Source: Agarophyton chilense
Taxonomy: Eukaryota > Rhodophyta > Florideophyceae > Gracilariales > Gracilariaceae
Reading direction: 5' to 3'
DNA length: 64,000 nucleotides
NCBI GenBank assembly: GCA_030374765.1
Contig: JARGXX010000001.1
Span: forward strand, 372,001-436,000
Part shown: positions 44,393 through 58,235 of the stretch, piece after piece
Position numbering within the stretch: the first letter of the stretch is position 1
How the letters are laid out: each line of letters opens with the position of its first letter
Notes under the pieces: model-generated
What the model was told of the DNA's origin: nothing
The model's database searches: none
The model's input: only the letters and a program-made list of their open reading frames with translations
Translations under genes and position numbers: made by a program

Positions 44393-47300
44393 GAAATATT
44401 CGCAGGTACACTTTCGCTCGCAACTCCCAGACCAGTTTGCAACACTTGCAAGTAAAGAAAATATTTGGAACACCGCCAGGAGTGAAACAGAAACGCATAT
44501 AGCTAAACTTCGTATTAATCGCGCCTTGAAACACAAATTACAAACTGCTTCCAACGACACTTTCCAGCTTGACAATAAAGATCTCGTCTTGAGAGAACGA
44601 GTGGTTGGGAGTCATATGGGAGGGTGACTCGGGCTGTTTACTGCGACTGAAGTTGAAGCAATCTGACGGTTTTTCTTCTTTCAGGATATCCACATTGGTG
44701 CAGCTACATCTTTTAGGCTTTCTCAAGATAAACATTACTATGAATTTGACATGCTTTCAAACTATTTCTTTGCTGAACTTGGGCATTGGTTAAGGTTTTT
44801 TGCTTCCCTGCAAGAATAAAGTATACCTAACGACCATACCAGACAGATTCGACCCCCGATCCACATCAAAAAAGATAACTACAGATAAGCAAAAAGAAAC
44901 GAAGAACCTACTAGGAAGAAGAACTTTTAAGATCATAGTTTACGAAGAAGTTCTGCCAAACGGAAATACACAGCTGGGAACATTCATATTGGCCATCAAA
45001 TCTACCAATGACGGTCAAAGAAAGAAAAAGACTAGATATGTCATCGGCGGACACTGCGCTCGTATGACAGCATGATTGTACATTTAACTACGATGATACA
45101 GCCATCTTCTGTCCGACTTCTGTTAGCTCTGGTCTTTATATACGGTTTTGACATTTCGACTTGATATTCATCATGCCTATCTCCAATCAGCCGAACCTCT
45201 TGCCCGTGAAGTAATTATTACAAAACCTGTCCCGGGTTTTGAACTTGATGCCTCCCAACACCTACAGCTTCTCAAACCACTATATGGGTTACACAAGTCA
45301 GTGAATCTATAGTATAAAGCTATAGCTAAATGTCATATCAAAGATTGTGGTATTTCACTGCTAAATGTGGTAGTCGGTAGTAGAGCGGATGTCCACAAAA
45401 AGCACCACAGGAAGCGGGTGTGGCCTTCGAAGCCTCTGTCCTTGGAGGAAGGAGTGTGCAATGGGAAAAGTTCAGGGAATCCTGATAAATGGAATGATTC
45501 GTTTTGATACAAGACGGCGCCCAAGGTAAGGCGGTGCGTTTGATACACGAGATCAGCTCGAAAGGAAGGTGCAAAACACTAAAGAACAACAACAAAACAC
45601 AAAACAAACACACAAAAAACTGTGAAGAAAAACGAGAGACAGCGCAAAAAAAGAGGAGATCCTTGGAACAAGTGCATTAGCTCAGATTATGTAAGAACTG
45701 ATGCTATAGGTGCTCCTACGTCGATGAGAACTTTAGGAGTACAGGGGTTCACCAATATGGCCCTTCGGTTCCTCCTCCTCCGCCTCCCTCACCTAGGCCC
45801 AGCACCCTTTACTTTGCCACAAGGCAGAGGAGCTACTGTACTGTTGCAAGATTAATGCAAAGAAGTCCGACGGTGTCTAATGAATTCGAAGTATATGATG
45901 TATTGAAAACCATATACATTTTTCATCGTACAGAGTATATCGGGCGATAGCGCCCATTGCAGTTATCAGCACTAGAAACGACAGTCAGCGCCCGGCGAAC
46001 GAACAAAACGAGAGCACACATGTTGCCTACAAAGACCTAGCCTTAGGTCCAGTAAACGGGAGAAAGGCACGAGGACGATCGGCCAGAACCCAGCGTTGTG
46101 CTGAATCCTATCTTCGTCCAATACAGACTTTACAGATACAACCCAAAGTCAATGTGTCTGATAACATTAACCAAAATGTTACAACTGTACTGTGCACATC
46201 GTGGAGTGCCACAAGATAATTATGTAAGATTTAAACAATTAAGAATCTTGTGGTCGACCTATAGAAGTGTACAATAGTACAGCCATCATTCCGCTAATTC
46301 CTATTTTCTCCTTTCATTTCGAAATAACTGTTCTCATATCTTCTCGTGAGCGAGTGGCATACAAAGAAAAGCTTATGAATGTCGGGAAACGACCCGATAA
46401 AAAGTCGATTATTCGCATCCTCGTGCATCCTGAATGCTAAAAAGATCTTGGTATGAAACCTGCTCGTTCTAACCAATCTCTTTAAATGCTTTTGAAGAAT
46501 TGAATACTCAAATAACTCTCAGTTGGTTATGTCGATGAGTTTTGCGATGTGGTGACCGCTACTTTAAGGAACTTCGTAAAAAGAGAAAAGAAAGGTCTGA
46601 AATGACTGACGAACAATACCTTCCGTGCACTGAAACAGGAACCTCATTACATCAAAACAATGACGGAACTATTACCCAGAAAGAATATTCCTATCTGAAA
46701 AAACTGGAACAAGGTTTTAAGAACACATCCTTTTCTACCTTCTTCTCAATGCGCATGACACTAGCTTTCTTATCAGTTACAAGATCAGAATGTCTATTTG
46801 ACGTATCTAAACTGGCGAAGGTGACGAAAGAGATGTTCGAAACGGCGAGAAGCAATGTAATCAAACAGATAAACAGCACTGTGCGATAAGCGAAAATAAA
46901 TTTGGTGTTCACTCGAATCATACCCCCTGAAGCTGGAACGTTTACTATTAATCTTGATCTCGGATTGGATTTTTGCTATCAGTTCTTATTTATCTTCACA
47001 GCTTGGGCATTTATGTTTTTTTGGAAACAATACTGGCACCGTGGTCTCTATTCACTCCAATTCGCATAAATCAACGATATTCACCCTTTATGGCATGGCA
47101 GCCGACATTATTGTCTTCAGTGACCTTTTCGAGGATACGGCAACTTTAGTTGATGAATTAGGCCTGGGTGCCGAGAAAAAAGTCCCAGTGCACTTGTGAG
47201 AAGACAGCAAGTTGTTGTTGTTTGATACCATTGAGAAAGTCTCTCGTACGTCAAAGCAGCTAGTAATGCTAGACATAGCAGCCTAACAGGAAGAATTTAA

Positions 47301-47400
47301 GAACAATAGGATATCCAATATTCGGTTTGTACGAAATTCAAGGAACGTTGCCGATGATTTCACGAAAATGATGCAACAAGCTGCGTAGCGACAATTAATA

Positions 47401-50400
47401 TCTAAAAGATCGTTAGATATACAGCCCGAGCAGTGGATAGTTCGAATGTAATATAGAAAAACATAAAAAGCATGTCGTCCTTAATTTGTTTCGTTTAGAA
47501 TTCATTGACCGTCGGACCTCGGCAAGATAAAACCTTTCAGCGTCATCCCCACAGCAATATCGCAAATCCTATTCGCAAAGATGTATTCATTTCTTCTCTT
47601 CGATGTCGACAGCTCGCCCCCCGCTTGCAGTCAATCACGATTCAGTAATCGACACTAATACCCGCTCGCAGACGGGAAATCTATATTTCATCTTTTAGCT
47701 TTGATAAACATTCGAATTTGTTCGCATAAAGCATTGGGTTGTGTAATCTAACTAAATTCAAAGGCTTATGGAATTCATGTAGTTATCGCCGGAAACAAGC
47801 AGTCGAATTGTACGAGTCGCCTTTCTAAGCCATCAATTTCCGAAGTTTGAGCCTGTTTGAAATTTTCAATATTCAAAAAACAGCATTAGCAAAGACAAAC
47901 TCAAGACAAAAGCCTTTCGCAAGAGTTCTGATAATTTGCACATTGCTTTTGTCATGCAAGATATATGCTGCTCCGCTGAACATCTGTTTGCTATACTCCA
48001 CGTTCGTCAAAGAATACCCGCGGTTACTCATATGTTCATGTACCTGACTGCGAATTAACGGTTCCAGCTTAGCGGTAGTTTGATTTAGTAATGCGTGATT
48101 TTGGCGGTGGCGAAAAAGGTCCTGTGGTTGGCCGTATCGTCCTGGTGGTCACAGTAGACGAGTTATTTTTTCATCTGCAAGAGACATAATATATATAATA
48201 CCAATATAGGCGATGCTCGTCGCGTAAAATCTATCGGCCACAAATACGCCACTTTAGGTAGCACTAAAATCAGCAGCCATAATAATCACTACGCCATTGG
48301 TTGTTTTCACGTTGAACCGCACTGTCTTCTAAATCTTGGTTACTGTGTGCGGTGCTGTATTGTGCGGGACAAAGCGTTACCAAGATGGTTAAGCTCGCGC
48401 CAGTCTCACGTTTAGATACCAGCGACAGTTTGCTGCGGTCTTGCGATTTTCCATGTGTTGTTGAAGAGACGGCACCGCCTCCAAAAACTGAGAGGGGGTC
48501 GCTTCGCCGAAGTGAATAACTGGTAGTAATAGAAGATATACACCAAAACCATTTCTCGCACAGTGATTGTAGGCAGAAGTTGTAAATTAAAAACCTGTCC
48601 TTCGTGTCTACAGACTGCACGAGATTTGCTTACCACTTTTCGTAGAAAAGTCATTTCACGCGAGTTGCTAGTGGTATTGCGTTTGTAAGTGCAAAGAAGC
48701 TTCTCGGGAAGCTCTTTCCTGGTTCTTACCTTCACGAACACAACTACTTATCCTTCCGACTCTGTGAAACGAACAAAAAATGAGATAGAACCTATAGACG
48801 ATCCACAAAATATGAAAGAATGTGAGAAGCAAGACGCAATGCGATAAGACCAACAGACTTCTAACTCTAAGCTTCAACTCTTTCGTTTTTCTGTTTTATG
48901 AGATATTTTCTTCCCTCGCTCTGTGCAAGATCCAGGTGCACACCCAATGGACTGGGGTAAGACAGATACATTTTTCGAGAAAGTCCGAAACACGTTCTTA
49001 TAACGTTTGCCGAAAAGTGAGCTCTTGTGTAGGCATACAACCTCTTGCAAAACTTTCATCGATCGGTTCAAACGTCTTGTGATTGTTCGACCCGCCGTGG
49101 TAAGAGTAAATGACTCTGGTACAGATTTTTCGAAAACTACGGAGAAAAAGCAGCGCTTTTGGATGATAGGATTCATGAAATTGACGAGAAGAATGAAGCT
49201 ACTAAATTGGAGATGAAAAACTGGGCAAAAGAGAAATGAAACTCATCGCCGCAGTGGAGGAGCTCCGGGATCAAGCTTCGAAGGGAAAGCTATGTGACCC
49301 GTTACAAGATGAAAAACTAACTACTCCTAGATCCAGTGGAAAGAAACAAGCCCGTCGTTCCGAAGCATCTATTTTGAATGATTGGATGAATGGTGTTATT
49401 CTTGAACAATCGAAACAGCGCAAGAAATTTGACCAAAATATGTTTGATTTGGAGCGGGAACGTTCGCAGGTAGAAAGAGAGAGGAATGCAAAGAAATTTT
49501 AAAGGTTTCACGCTTTCATGGAAGAAAAAATCGTAGATTTACTCTTGAGGAAAAGTGGTTCGATATGGAAAACGTGGAAAGTAATTTGGCGCGCGCCGAA
49601 CGAAAGCAGATGATAGGCCTTATTAAGGCGTTGAAGAATAAGCTCCAATAACTTTTGATGAGCCACGTCTGTAATGTTTTTTAGGTGCTTAGGATATTTG
49701 ACGGGGGCTTTGGTGAATGCTACAACGTACTCATAGTTTTTAGTAAGACTGTATGCTTATATGTGATTTGTTGCCCATCTTTTTATAGATGATACGATTG
49801 TTTTCATGGCTGCTATTGTATTTGTTGTTGCGGTTGCGTTTGTTGTTGTTGTGAAAACGGGGCTGTGTGCTGTGCATTGGTGAGGAGGGGGGTGCAAGCT
49901 TGGAAGATCACAAAACAGAGGAACTTCGAAGGGCTTCGGACAGTGTTCGTGAAGTCGAAAAAAACTGAGGGCACTTTCTCAATTCTATGAATCCAGACGA
50001 AGTGCATAAAAATATTTGAATGCGTCAGCTCTGGAGCAAGGAGTAACATCGAAGAGTATAACTTTCGATTATTCTAGGCTGCGTAGTGAGAATTCGAACA
50101 CAGAGAAACAGGAAAAGATAGGAAAGGATGAGGATGCTGAGCTTCCACCAGTATTTATTTAAGAAGGATCTACTTCTTTATGACATCAAAGAGTAACCCA
50201 AGTATTTGATTCCACCGATAGTGGTTTCGCTACATCAATACTAGAGACTCAGGACAAGGACACTGATACTGAAGGAGGATGAAAGAGATGAGGAAGAGGA
50301 AGAGGTCGTCAATGTCATGCATGAAGAGGATGTATTATTGGACGTGCACTCTGTGTCTGCTGAGTAGAATCAGTATTCATATGTGTCATTTCCTCAATTT

Positions 50401-53400
50401 CATTTGCTAAAGCCCGCGTAGAATCAGGATTTGGAGAAAGGAAAACAAGTCCTAAGATGATTATACGGAACCGAAAGTGCATGAGATCGTCCTCTAACGA
50501 CGCCGAAATTTGGGCCAGACTCCTCCAGAGCCTGCAAAAAAATGTCACCAGTGTGGATCATGTTCTAATTATAGAACTGGAAGTAGGGTACCAAGAGCCC
50601 CAGCCTTCGTAAAACGAAGAGAACGCCAGCAAAAAGCCTCTTCGTATTGCATATTCTGACCTGGCTGGCTTTAATACAAAGGACTTCGAGTTCGTTCAAC
50701 AATCAGGAAATAGTTCATCCCATGCATATGCTTGAGGATTAGGTAGGAGCACTACGCGAGAGGTTTCTGGACGCGCATGGCTAGCTCGAGCCCGGGGTCT
50801 GGTTGGGAACCATCGCACTGAGAATCAAAACAACGATGATACTCAGAATGAAGCTGATATGTCATATCGATACCCACGAAGGTGAATAAGACACACCGTT
50901 TCCACTTTGCAGGAAGACTTAGAACCAGATATAAGCATTCATCGAAACTTCTCTCTTGACGATTTTGGCGAAATTGGGAACCAAATGCATGTGAGAACCC
51001 TGAGAGCTCCATCTTCTTCAAGTCGTAAGAGTGTCGTGGATGATGAACTGTCCAGTAGCTATGAGAAAAGTCCTTCGAAGCGGAGCATTAGAAACTCGCT
51101 ACATTTCAAAAGACTTTTGGATCAGTTCGAACTCGTACCGGAAGATAATAGTCAATAAAACAGAGGAATCATTCCACAAGCCAAAACAGCTTCATCTCCT
51201 GAGCAACAGCGAGTTATGAAGTTTTAGTAGGCCATGCAATGGGGTTCCTGCGATGAGGATTTTGAGAAATGAAACACCTACACATGTCTTGTTTCTTGCT
51301 AAAAAGGGAGCTGTTAGCCAACGCTATAATTACTTCTGTCCCGCTAAGATATGGATGCCCGAAACGGCCTCCGAGCGAACTAGTCAAAACTACTTCTTAA
51401 CCAGCTCTTTGAATAAGTGGCCCAAAAATCGTAAATTCTCCATACTGGGCAGTCCTGGCTCGTACTGCGTTCATCCCAAGACCATCTCTTCTAATTCTCG
51501 AACGAACTATGCGGTTCAGAAATGAACCATATTGTACATCACGAATTAAGTGCGGTGTTTTCTGTAAGCCGAAATTCGCACACTCAAGTAGACGCTTCAC
51601 ACATGATACCACTGGAGCCGCAGATATTTCCCCTTCGTTTTTCCTCATCAATTTTGATATGCCTCGGTTAGAATCCCTGTCTACTATGTCTCTATTCGAC
51701 TGATATATTTAATGATGATAGAAACTGAGCAGCATTACTTTCCTATCTGGGGAGTCTGTTGTGACCGCAATTCTAATATAAACAGATTCCTTGGTACCTC
51801 TAGACAACATGGATAGAATTGAAACACACGCTGCAAAACTGTAGCCAGCTCTAGATATAGACCGTTCAAATCAAATCTCCCGGAAGACCAAAGCAGAAGC
51901 TGATATAAGAGCAGAGTCTTCGCCCCATCGAAAACTGGAGCTAATGCTGGGGCAACAAGCACACTAGGATCCATTACGGGCCCGGGAGAAACGGATATGT
52001 GTTGAGGGTTGATTCAGGTCGTAGTACTTTGACAGTGGTAAACGTCTAACAAGGAAACTGGAGAGAAGTGAGCGTTTAGTTTGAGCTCTAGAAAACTATT
52101 TGCTCGGGTGGGGTGTCTAGTCAGTGTGTTACGTATGAATTTGTACCAGCACTGTCACGGTGCCCATATGTTAACATAGGGCCTTTGTCGGATGAAGGTC
52201 TGGACCATCAAACAGGATTTCCTAAATCTACCTTCACGCAGCATTCCCTTTCTGCTCACAAATTACAATAAACAGTTAAGCTTAGTGGTTCACACCCAAA
52301 ATAGCTGCTGACTTCACCACTTTTCTCCATACAGGTCTTCAAAATTCAACAGCACTGCTGAAGAAGTATAAAGCAGGGCAACGGGAAAACGACGCACGCA
52401 AAGTACACGAGAAATATTGTTGCGCACCAACATTTGCTTTAAATCTTTATAGTTCCCTTTCTACTCTACCGACGTCCGTAGTGCATTTATAGAAGATTTA
52501 TATGGCAGTTGATGATCGGTTGCAAAGGTCCTTCCAAATGCAGTTTGAAACCATAGCCGCAAAACATATGCCGGATCGCCATAGATTTAGTACTGTACCG
52601 CATCGATGATCAGACTATTCTGAACCACATCTTCCATTCCACTTAATTTCAATAATGTAAGATCGTTTCGTCTTCTAACTACTTAGTAGAATGAACTTCC
52701 ACAAATCTGTCTTGCGTGTAACTACTTTTCACAGTAGGAGGGCTCGATGGATTTATTGTGTCATTGATATCGCCTTTTGTGACAGTATATTGTTCTCCAT
52801 TGTTCAAAAAGTTAGAAACAGCAGCCCTATTGATCTTCACGTTCAATTTCAGGGCTTTGTGAGCATTTTTACAAACCGTGACATGATTACCAAATTTTGA
52901 AATGCATTCCCTTTTCATCTCGAAAGACTTATATCAGATGTTCGGTTGTGATGCTTATCGTAGAAGAAAACTTATTTGCTTGGCGAAGAAACGCCTCGTG
53001 CTCACTTTAGCTTTATCAATTTACTTTTAAACTAAGCAAAACCCTTTTATGCGCTCTTGAACTATCTTGATTGTACAAGATATTACACGAGATGTCACTC
53101 CGTGCCATTAAAACGACAGTTGGGCACCCAATGATAATAATATGTTTGATAGATTATGAAAGAATAGAGTAAAGATGATTTTTTGTACGTTTTATGTACA
53201 CTGCTGTATATAAGTGAAAACACAAGGGGAGTACGCTGCAGCTGTAACTATATGGAAGTGCCTCTGCCTTCTCGATGGCGGCGGTGGTATACAATTGTGC
53301 TACAGCGCTGCGGCTGGCGTCCTTCTTGCTCGGCATGTCTATTTAACTGCCCTCCAACCCTACTACGCTCCCTGCACCAGTGTTTCAGCATGTCTACTTC

Positions 53401-55623
53401 TCTTTTAGTTTGAGTAGGCGTGCTTTCTTTTCTCTCTCCTTAATCTGTCGTCATCTCATTTAGCCGATATTCGCTCTGACAGCAATAAAGCACCCCGAGA
53501 GGTTCTTGTTGTGTGAACGGCAGCTGTGTGACCTCTTGCGCAATATTTTGTACAATCAAGATAGCTGAATAGCGCAGGAGGGGAGCTGTTTGCTGTAGAC
53601 GTAGATAGAAACAGCTGGATTGGGGGCGAGGCGTCTCTTCGCCAAACAAAGAAGCTCTTCTCTACGAGAAGCTTCAAAACCCAATATCTGCTGTGCTGCC
53701 CTCTTCGAGATGGAAGAGGTCTGCACACAGAGCGGGGATTTTATTGCGGAGATGCGCGCGCGTCGGCGAGCAGCGCTGGCGCAAGCAGTGCAAATCTGCC
53801 TAATGCTGTAGCACCTAATTTGAAATTATTTGAAATGGCTACGCACGATTCGACGGCGCTGAGTTGCCATATAATTGACAGTTTTGTCTTCAGGCTGTGG
53901 ACGATCGTTTGTGATCTTTGAGGTTGACGCCAGACAAAAAAGTGTTCACAACGTGTAGGCACACAAATTTAAGGAAATTGACAAAGTTTACAAAAATTAT
54001 CGATGTTGTAATTCTGGCCTCATATGAGGCCAGTGGTCGTATAGACATTAGTTTTACGGATATGACGATCACAATATGCTCTAATTGCTACACGCACTGT
54101 ATGCAGCGCGGTATGTGAAGAGCCGGAGGGACAATTTGTCATCAATTCTGTAATTCCTCAGATCTTGAAGTTGTGGCACATAAAGATATGTGGCGCTGGC
54201 GCACGGTCAACAATAATAGACGTGCTCGACGGATATGCCAGCACAGGCTCCCTCTCGAAGAAGCGCAAGCACAAAGTGCACACAGTCCTCGTCGGTTTTT
54301 TGTGGTTGGAACAGTGGGCTCGCTAGCCTTCCTCGCTTTTCTCTTAGTGAATCAAATACATTTCTTTTGTTGAGGCCAAGACTCACATTTTCTTTCTATG
54401 GGCTTTCGAAAGTGAATGAACGTCTTGGGACCCAAGATCAGTGATAGAGTCAGACCCACAGGGAATGCATTTGTCGTTTGCGACCAAGTGAGGTTCTAAG
54501 GCTTCTTTTCATTCAGGCGCAAGTGTTCCTTCTAGCAAAGCACCCTGAAGAGCTGCGACAACCATCCTCGCCAAGCAATCCCCTCCTGGATTTCTAAAAG
54601 ATTTGGAACCTGATCCTTGAGCTTATACTGCTGCTTGATTTGCGACGGCGATCATGGATACAAATCGGGGATTCCGGGCATTGCCTCAGAGTACGTTTTG
54701 TTGTGTTCGTGAATCCCATATCTGCATATGAATTTCAAGAAGCTTCGGTTACTGTGCTACCTGCAAGACATGAACGCATCAATCCAAATGCAGGGTGACA
54801 TGGGGAGGAGATACACCATTGAGACTAGTAACAGAGAAGGAACAAAAAGCTCGCATCATGGTTGAAGATTTGAATCCCTTCAGCGCATTTCCGCTCTCCT
54901 CTCGGGCATGTACCATTTGCAAACTGTGTTGTGCGCCACCGATTGATTGCACGCAGTTTTGAGAACGTTCATCAGACCTTCAAAATGCAGTGAGACGCAG
55001 GAGACGACGAGAAAGCGCAGAAGTGTAGATGAGAGGGCATGATGGAAGCGGGCAGCTCGGCGTTGTTGGTCGAAAGCCTTTGATCCCAGTGTACAACGTT
55101 CAATGCACGAAAGTACAACTTGTTAGCAAAGGAGAGCAGCATCACAAGGAAAGAGTGGAAGGGGCGGTCATGTGGCACGATCAAAACGGCGAGAAGGCGA
55201 GGGCGATGTGGCAGCGACCCAAAGCTCACGTATGAGCAACATAAGCAGCAACAGAAGCGCAGCCTCGAGCCGCATGGCACGCATGCAGCCGCTGCATGGC
55301 AGCGACGCCTGAGCCGCCAACCGCCAGCAAGAGTTGACGGCCACTGCAGCTCTACATACACGGGCACTGTATTCGCACCGACGCAGCCGCAACGTGTCCA
55401 CATGCGAGCCAATGCGCCAGCGCACGTGTCCACGCCACCCGCCACCACGAGAGCGCGTGAGCAAACAGCACTTCGAGATTGGCCACCGCAGGCGCCAACG
55501 CACGAAGCCCAAAAAAGCAACGCCACAGCTGCGTCCCTCAGCTCGTACCACACCCTTTCATCTACGCTCTTCCGCCCCCCACCCACACCTTTCTCACCTC
55601 TTCTCCTCCTACAACGCCCTGCC
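47401..55623. other. 8 kb without confident genes
   Basis: Two protein-like islands occur. One is charged and coiled-coil-like at 49150-49540 (RSEASILNDWMNGVILEQ, FDLERERSQVERERNAKKF). The other is Ser/Asp-rich at 50900-51158 (VRTLRAPSSSSRKSVVDDE). Both lack a recognisable domain and have stops around them, so they are probably transposon fossils. The rest shows only short frames. Confidence 0.4.
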
Positions 55624-56796
55624 ATGGCCCCCGTACCTTCGCCACGCGTCCCGCACTCTGCCCCCATGTACGTCATTAACGCCTCTCCCACCCACTGTTT
55701 CACAGCCGGTCGCCCTCATCGCGATCCCCGTCGATGCCTCAACCGCATCCCTTCCTTCCACTTCAAGAGAGCCTCATCCTCGTGCAAGTTTTCGCCAGCC
55801 GTGCTTCGTTCCGCCACTCCATCCTCTTCCAACCACTCCTCCAACGATTCCTCCTCCGACACTTCCTTCTCCGACCCCCTCTCCTCCGAACCCCTCTCCT
55901 CCAACAGCTCCGCGCATAACCCCGACCGCCTTGCCAAGTCGCGCGCCGTTGGCCAGAGTCACCGTGACAGCGAGCGTGATCATATTATCTACTTGCTTTC
56001 CGCCATTGTCAACGGACGTCTGGAGAACTCCTTGCTGTATTTCGTCTTCAGTTATGCGTACAAACGTGATCGCATGCTGCGTTTCGGCCAGACGCACTGC
56101 ATTGCCCGCTCTCAAACCCCCTGCGACCATCATTTGTGGCAACTCCCCAGCGACTGCACCGAAGACAGTCTCGCTCATTTGCGCCCCTTATTGTACCCGC
56201 TTTCTCAGCCCACTCAAGTCATGCTTTCACAGCGTATGATGTCGGGTGCCACAGCCTCAAGCCTCCTAGAACTTCTTATGAACCGACGCAACATGTGGGG
56301 AACCACTCACGCCATTCTCATCAACCTGTGCCACCCCGAGGGAAATCGCCGTCGCCGTCGTCCGTACCGTGCCGCCACCACCACCGACGATGCTGACGCT
56401 ATTGTCCAACTCGCCACTCGATTATACAGTCGTGAAATCTGCCACGACTACCAGAACAAACATGCCGTGGCTGACTACGTACAACAACGGCTGGGAAACC
56501 TAGCAATGGCTGCTTATCACATTGACCACATTGAAGCCACAACCAACCCTGTGTACTCTCTTACTTCGCACGCTACCGAATGTGATTATCTTCCACTTCC
56601 GCCTTCTCCAACCACCCCGCACACCGCTGAATTTGGCTCCCCAGTCAAGATGAGACGTATAGAGGGTGCCAGACGTTGCACTCGCTGTGGCGTGGTCAAA
56701 GTTGCGGGAAGTGGGCATGGGCGTTCAAAATGTCCCGATGGTTTGAGCATTTCGTCTCATTTGCCGTATCAACCTCCGTCGCGTCTTTTTGAATAA
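55624..56796 (+). CDS. 390-aa protein with C-terminal Cys/His cluster, unknown function
   Basis: The start at 55624 has an excellent context (GCCATGG) and follows a pyrimidine-rich leader (55555-55620). Upstream in-frame codons exist but read like low-complexity leader. Residues 60-110 are Ser-rich (SNHSSNDSSSDTSFSD). A helical region follows (residues about 115-290; HIIYLLSAIVNGRLENSLLY, LLELLMNRRNMWGTTHAIL). Near the C-terminus lies a C-x2-C-x11-H-x4-C cluster (CTRCGVVKVAGSGHGRSKC), which looks like a zinc knuckle or ribbon. I do not recognise the family. A nucleic-acid-binding or regulatory role is plausible from the Zn-type cluster but unproven. The frame is intact and the codon use resembles the host genes to the right. 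Confidence 0.7.
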   Translation: MAPVPSPRVPHSAPMYVINASPTHCFTAGRPHRDPRRCLNRIPSFHFKRASSSCKFSPAVLRSATPSSSNHSSNDSSSDTSFSDPLSSEPLSSNSSAHNPDRLAKSRAVGQSHRDSERDHIIYLLSAIVNGRLENSLLYFVFSYAYKRDRMLRFGQTHCIARSQTPCDHHLWQLPSDCTEDSLAHLRPLLYPLSQPTQVMLSQRMMSGATASSLLELLMNRRNMWGTTHAILINLCHPEGNRRRRRPYRAATTTDDADAIVQLATRLYSREICHDYQNKHAVADYVQQRLGNLAMAAYHIDHIEATTNPVYSLTSHATECDYLPLPPSPTTPHTAEFGSPVKMRRIEGARRCTRCGVVKVAGSGHGRSKCPDGLSISSHLPYQPPSRLFE

Positions 56797-57499
56797 TGTT
56801 CTACATACCCTTACCTATATATATCATAAACATGCTTGTTTTTTTTCTGAGTAAATGTCATATGCACTCTGTTTACCGGTGTATGTGTCCGGCACCATAA
56901 GCTGCACTGCCAAGTACGAAGGGTTGCAATGTAATCCTTACCAACCTGAAAAAACTTCTGCGTATGAACCAGCCTTGGCCCGACACCTCGATGCATTTTG
57001 ATCGATTTGGCAGCTCACACCTGGCCCAGGTCAAGAATTTAATGCCCCCGTCGCCATGGTCCATCTCGGAAGGGATTGGTCACATACGATGCAAACTACT
57101 TACTACTGTGCGAAGGGTAGCGATCGCTAGCTATCAATTGCGAGCTGGAGTACAGTACATACTGTAGCATCTAAAAAGAGAAAGGTGTGGAAGCGTCTCG
57201 TGGGCCCCGCTCAGCTCTCAAAGTACTGTACTGTTGTGCTTGTAGACAAAATACAACTAACTATCGCAAATTGGTTGTGGAAAAGCACGTATCCTTGTCA
57301 CGTACGCCCAAGCACCGCAAGTGAATCACTTTGCTACCAAACAAGTGCAATAACGTGCTGCTCGTATATCCGTACAACAAATTTGGTGCCTTTCTGTAAA
57401 CATATGGCCCGGGTTACTCCGCGTTGTCATAGATCACTCCGTGATCATGCAAAAGCGTTCGCCATGCTTGACAATCTTTCTGGCTTGTTTCAAGATGCA

Positions 57500-58000
57500 T
57501 TCGCCTCAAATATCGGTCGTCATGAAGTTTGTCAACTTCTCGATGCGGGGAATGAGTCTGTTTGACGGCGGCAAGATCTTTTCTGCGAAAGAACAGTCAT
57601 AATTATATCAACAACGTATCGAACGTCTCTCGAGCAAGAATGGAGATAAACGTAACTCCTCCTTGAAGTCCGTCAGAATGAATCTTTAATTGACTGTCGA
57701 GGCGGATTATCTGGCTAGTAGCCTTTATTTAGTAATTTACTTTTGTTGTCCGTTTCTTGAAGAAGACCGATAATCAGGAGCGCTCACGTATAGAACTGAT
57801 GCAGCCCGCAAGTTATCATGCTGTGGAGAAAAATGCACTGGAAAAGAGATTAGATGAAGCGATGCAGGATATGCGTCGATATCTGCGCTGTGAACGGCTG
57901 CATTTGTATAAGATATATCGCCAAACGGCGATGGTTCGCATCGTCTTACCGGGGCACAGCATTTTCTGTAGTAGATAACGATATCTGGCGTTTGTTTGAC
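57500..58000 (+). pseudogene. Coding-like fragments upstream of the coiled-coil gene
   Basis: Two short protein-like stretches lie here. The first starts MSLFDGGKIFSAKEQ (about 57551) and, after one stop, continues in the same frame as YQQRIERLSSKNGDKR. The second, 57757-57978, reads IELMQPASYHAVEKNALE, then RLDEAMQDMRRYLRCERLH. They could be exons of an unrecognised gene or a decayed gene. I see no splice pattern that I trust. Confidence 0.3.
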
Positions 58001-58235
58001 ACCATTATTAGCCCAAGGCTTAACCTTTCTCGCATTATGCCCTCAAGAAAAAAAACTGATACTCAGGGAAACGGAGGGCGAGTCACTAAAAGAATTGCAT
58101 CAAAAACAAAAACGATGAAAAAAGTGTTTCGAAAGCCGACAACTGACTGCCAACGCATCGATCGGTGTCTGTGTAGTGTGGATCATTTTATCTTCGGGTT
58201 TGTCACCGATTCATAAGGCACCTGACCTCAAAACG

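Larger units (their letters stand above)
34430..47400 (+). mobile_element. Ty1/Copia retrotransposon fossil split by a gypsy element
   Basis: Plus-strand pieces come in Copia order. Protease region: about 34430-34730, with TPLGTDLLDQDSVIADT. Integrase: 34980-35500, with IDHESAFAQLCINITTMFNV. After the 8.9-kb gypsy insertion the integrase tail resumes (THIAKLRINRALKHKL, about 44500). Reverse transcriptase: about 45110-45340, with the motif KPLYGLHK, continuing at 46660-46880. RNase H: about 46990-47390, with AADIIVFSDLFEDTATLVDE. A further 1.2-kb stretch (about 45360-46540) inside the RT has no Copia similarity and may be another insertion. LTRs were not found. Many breaks; the oldest layer of this stack. 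Confidence 0.8.

Noticed and set aside
55334-56239. 301-codon plus frame and a 243-codon minus frame (54972-55703) overlapping the 390-aa gene
   Set aside because: Both are GC-driven shadows. The frame starting at 55624 has a strong start context, balanced composition and a terminal Cys/His cluster.
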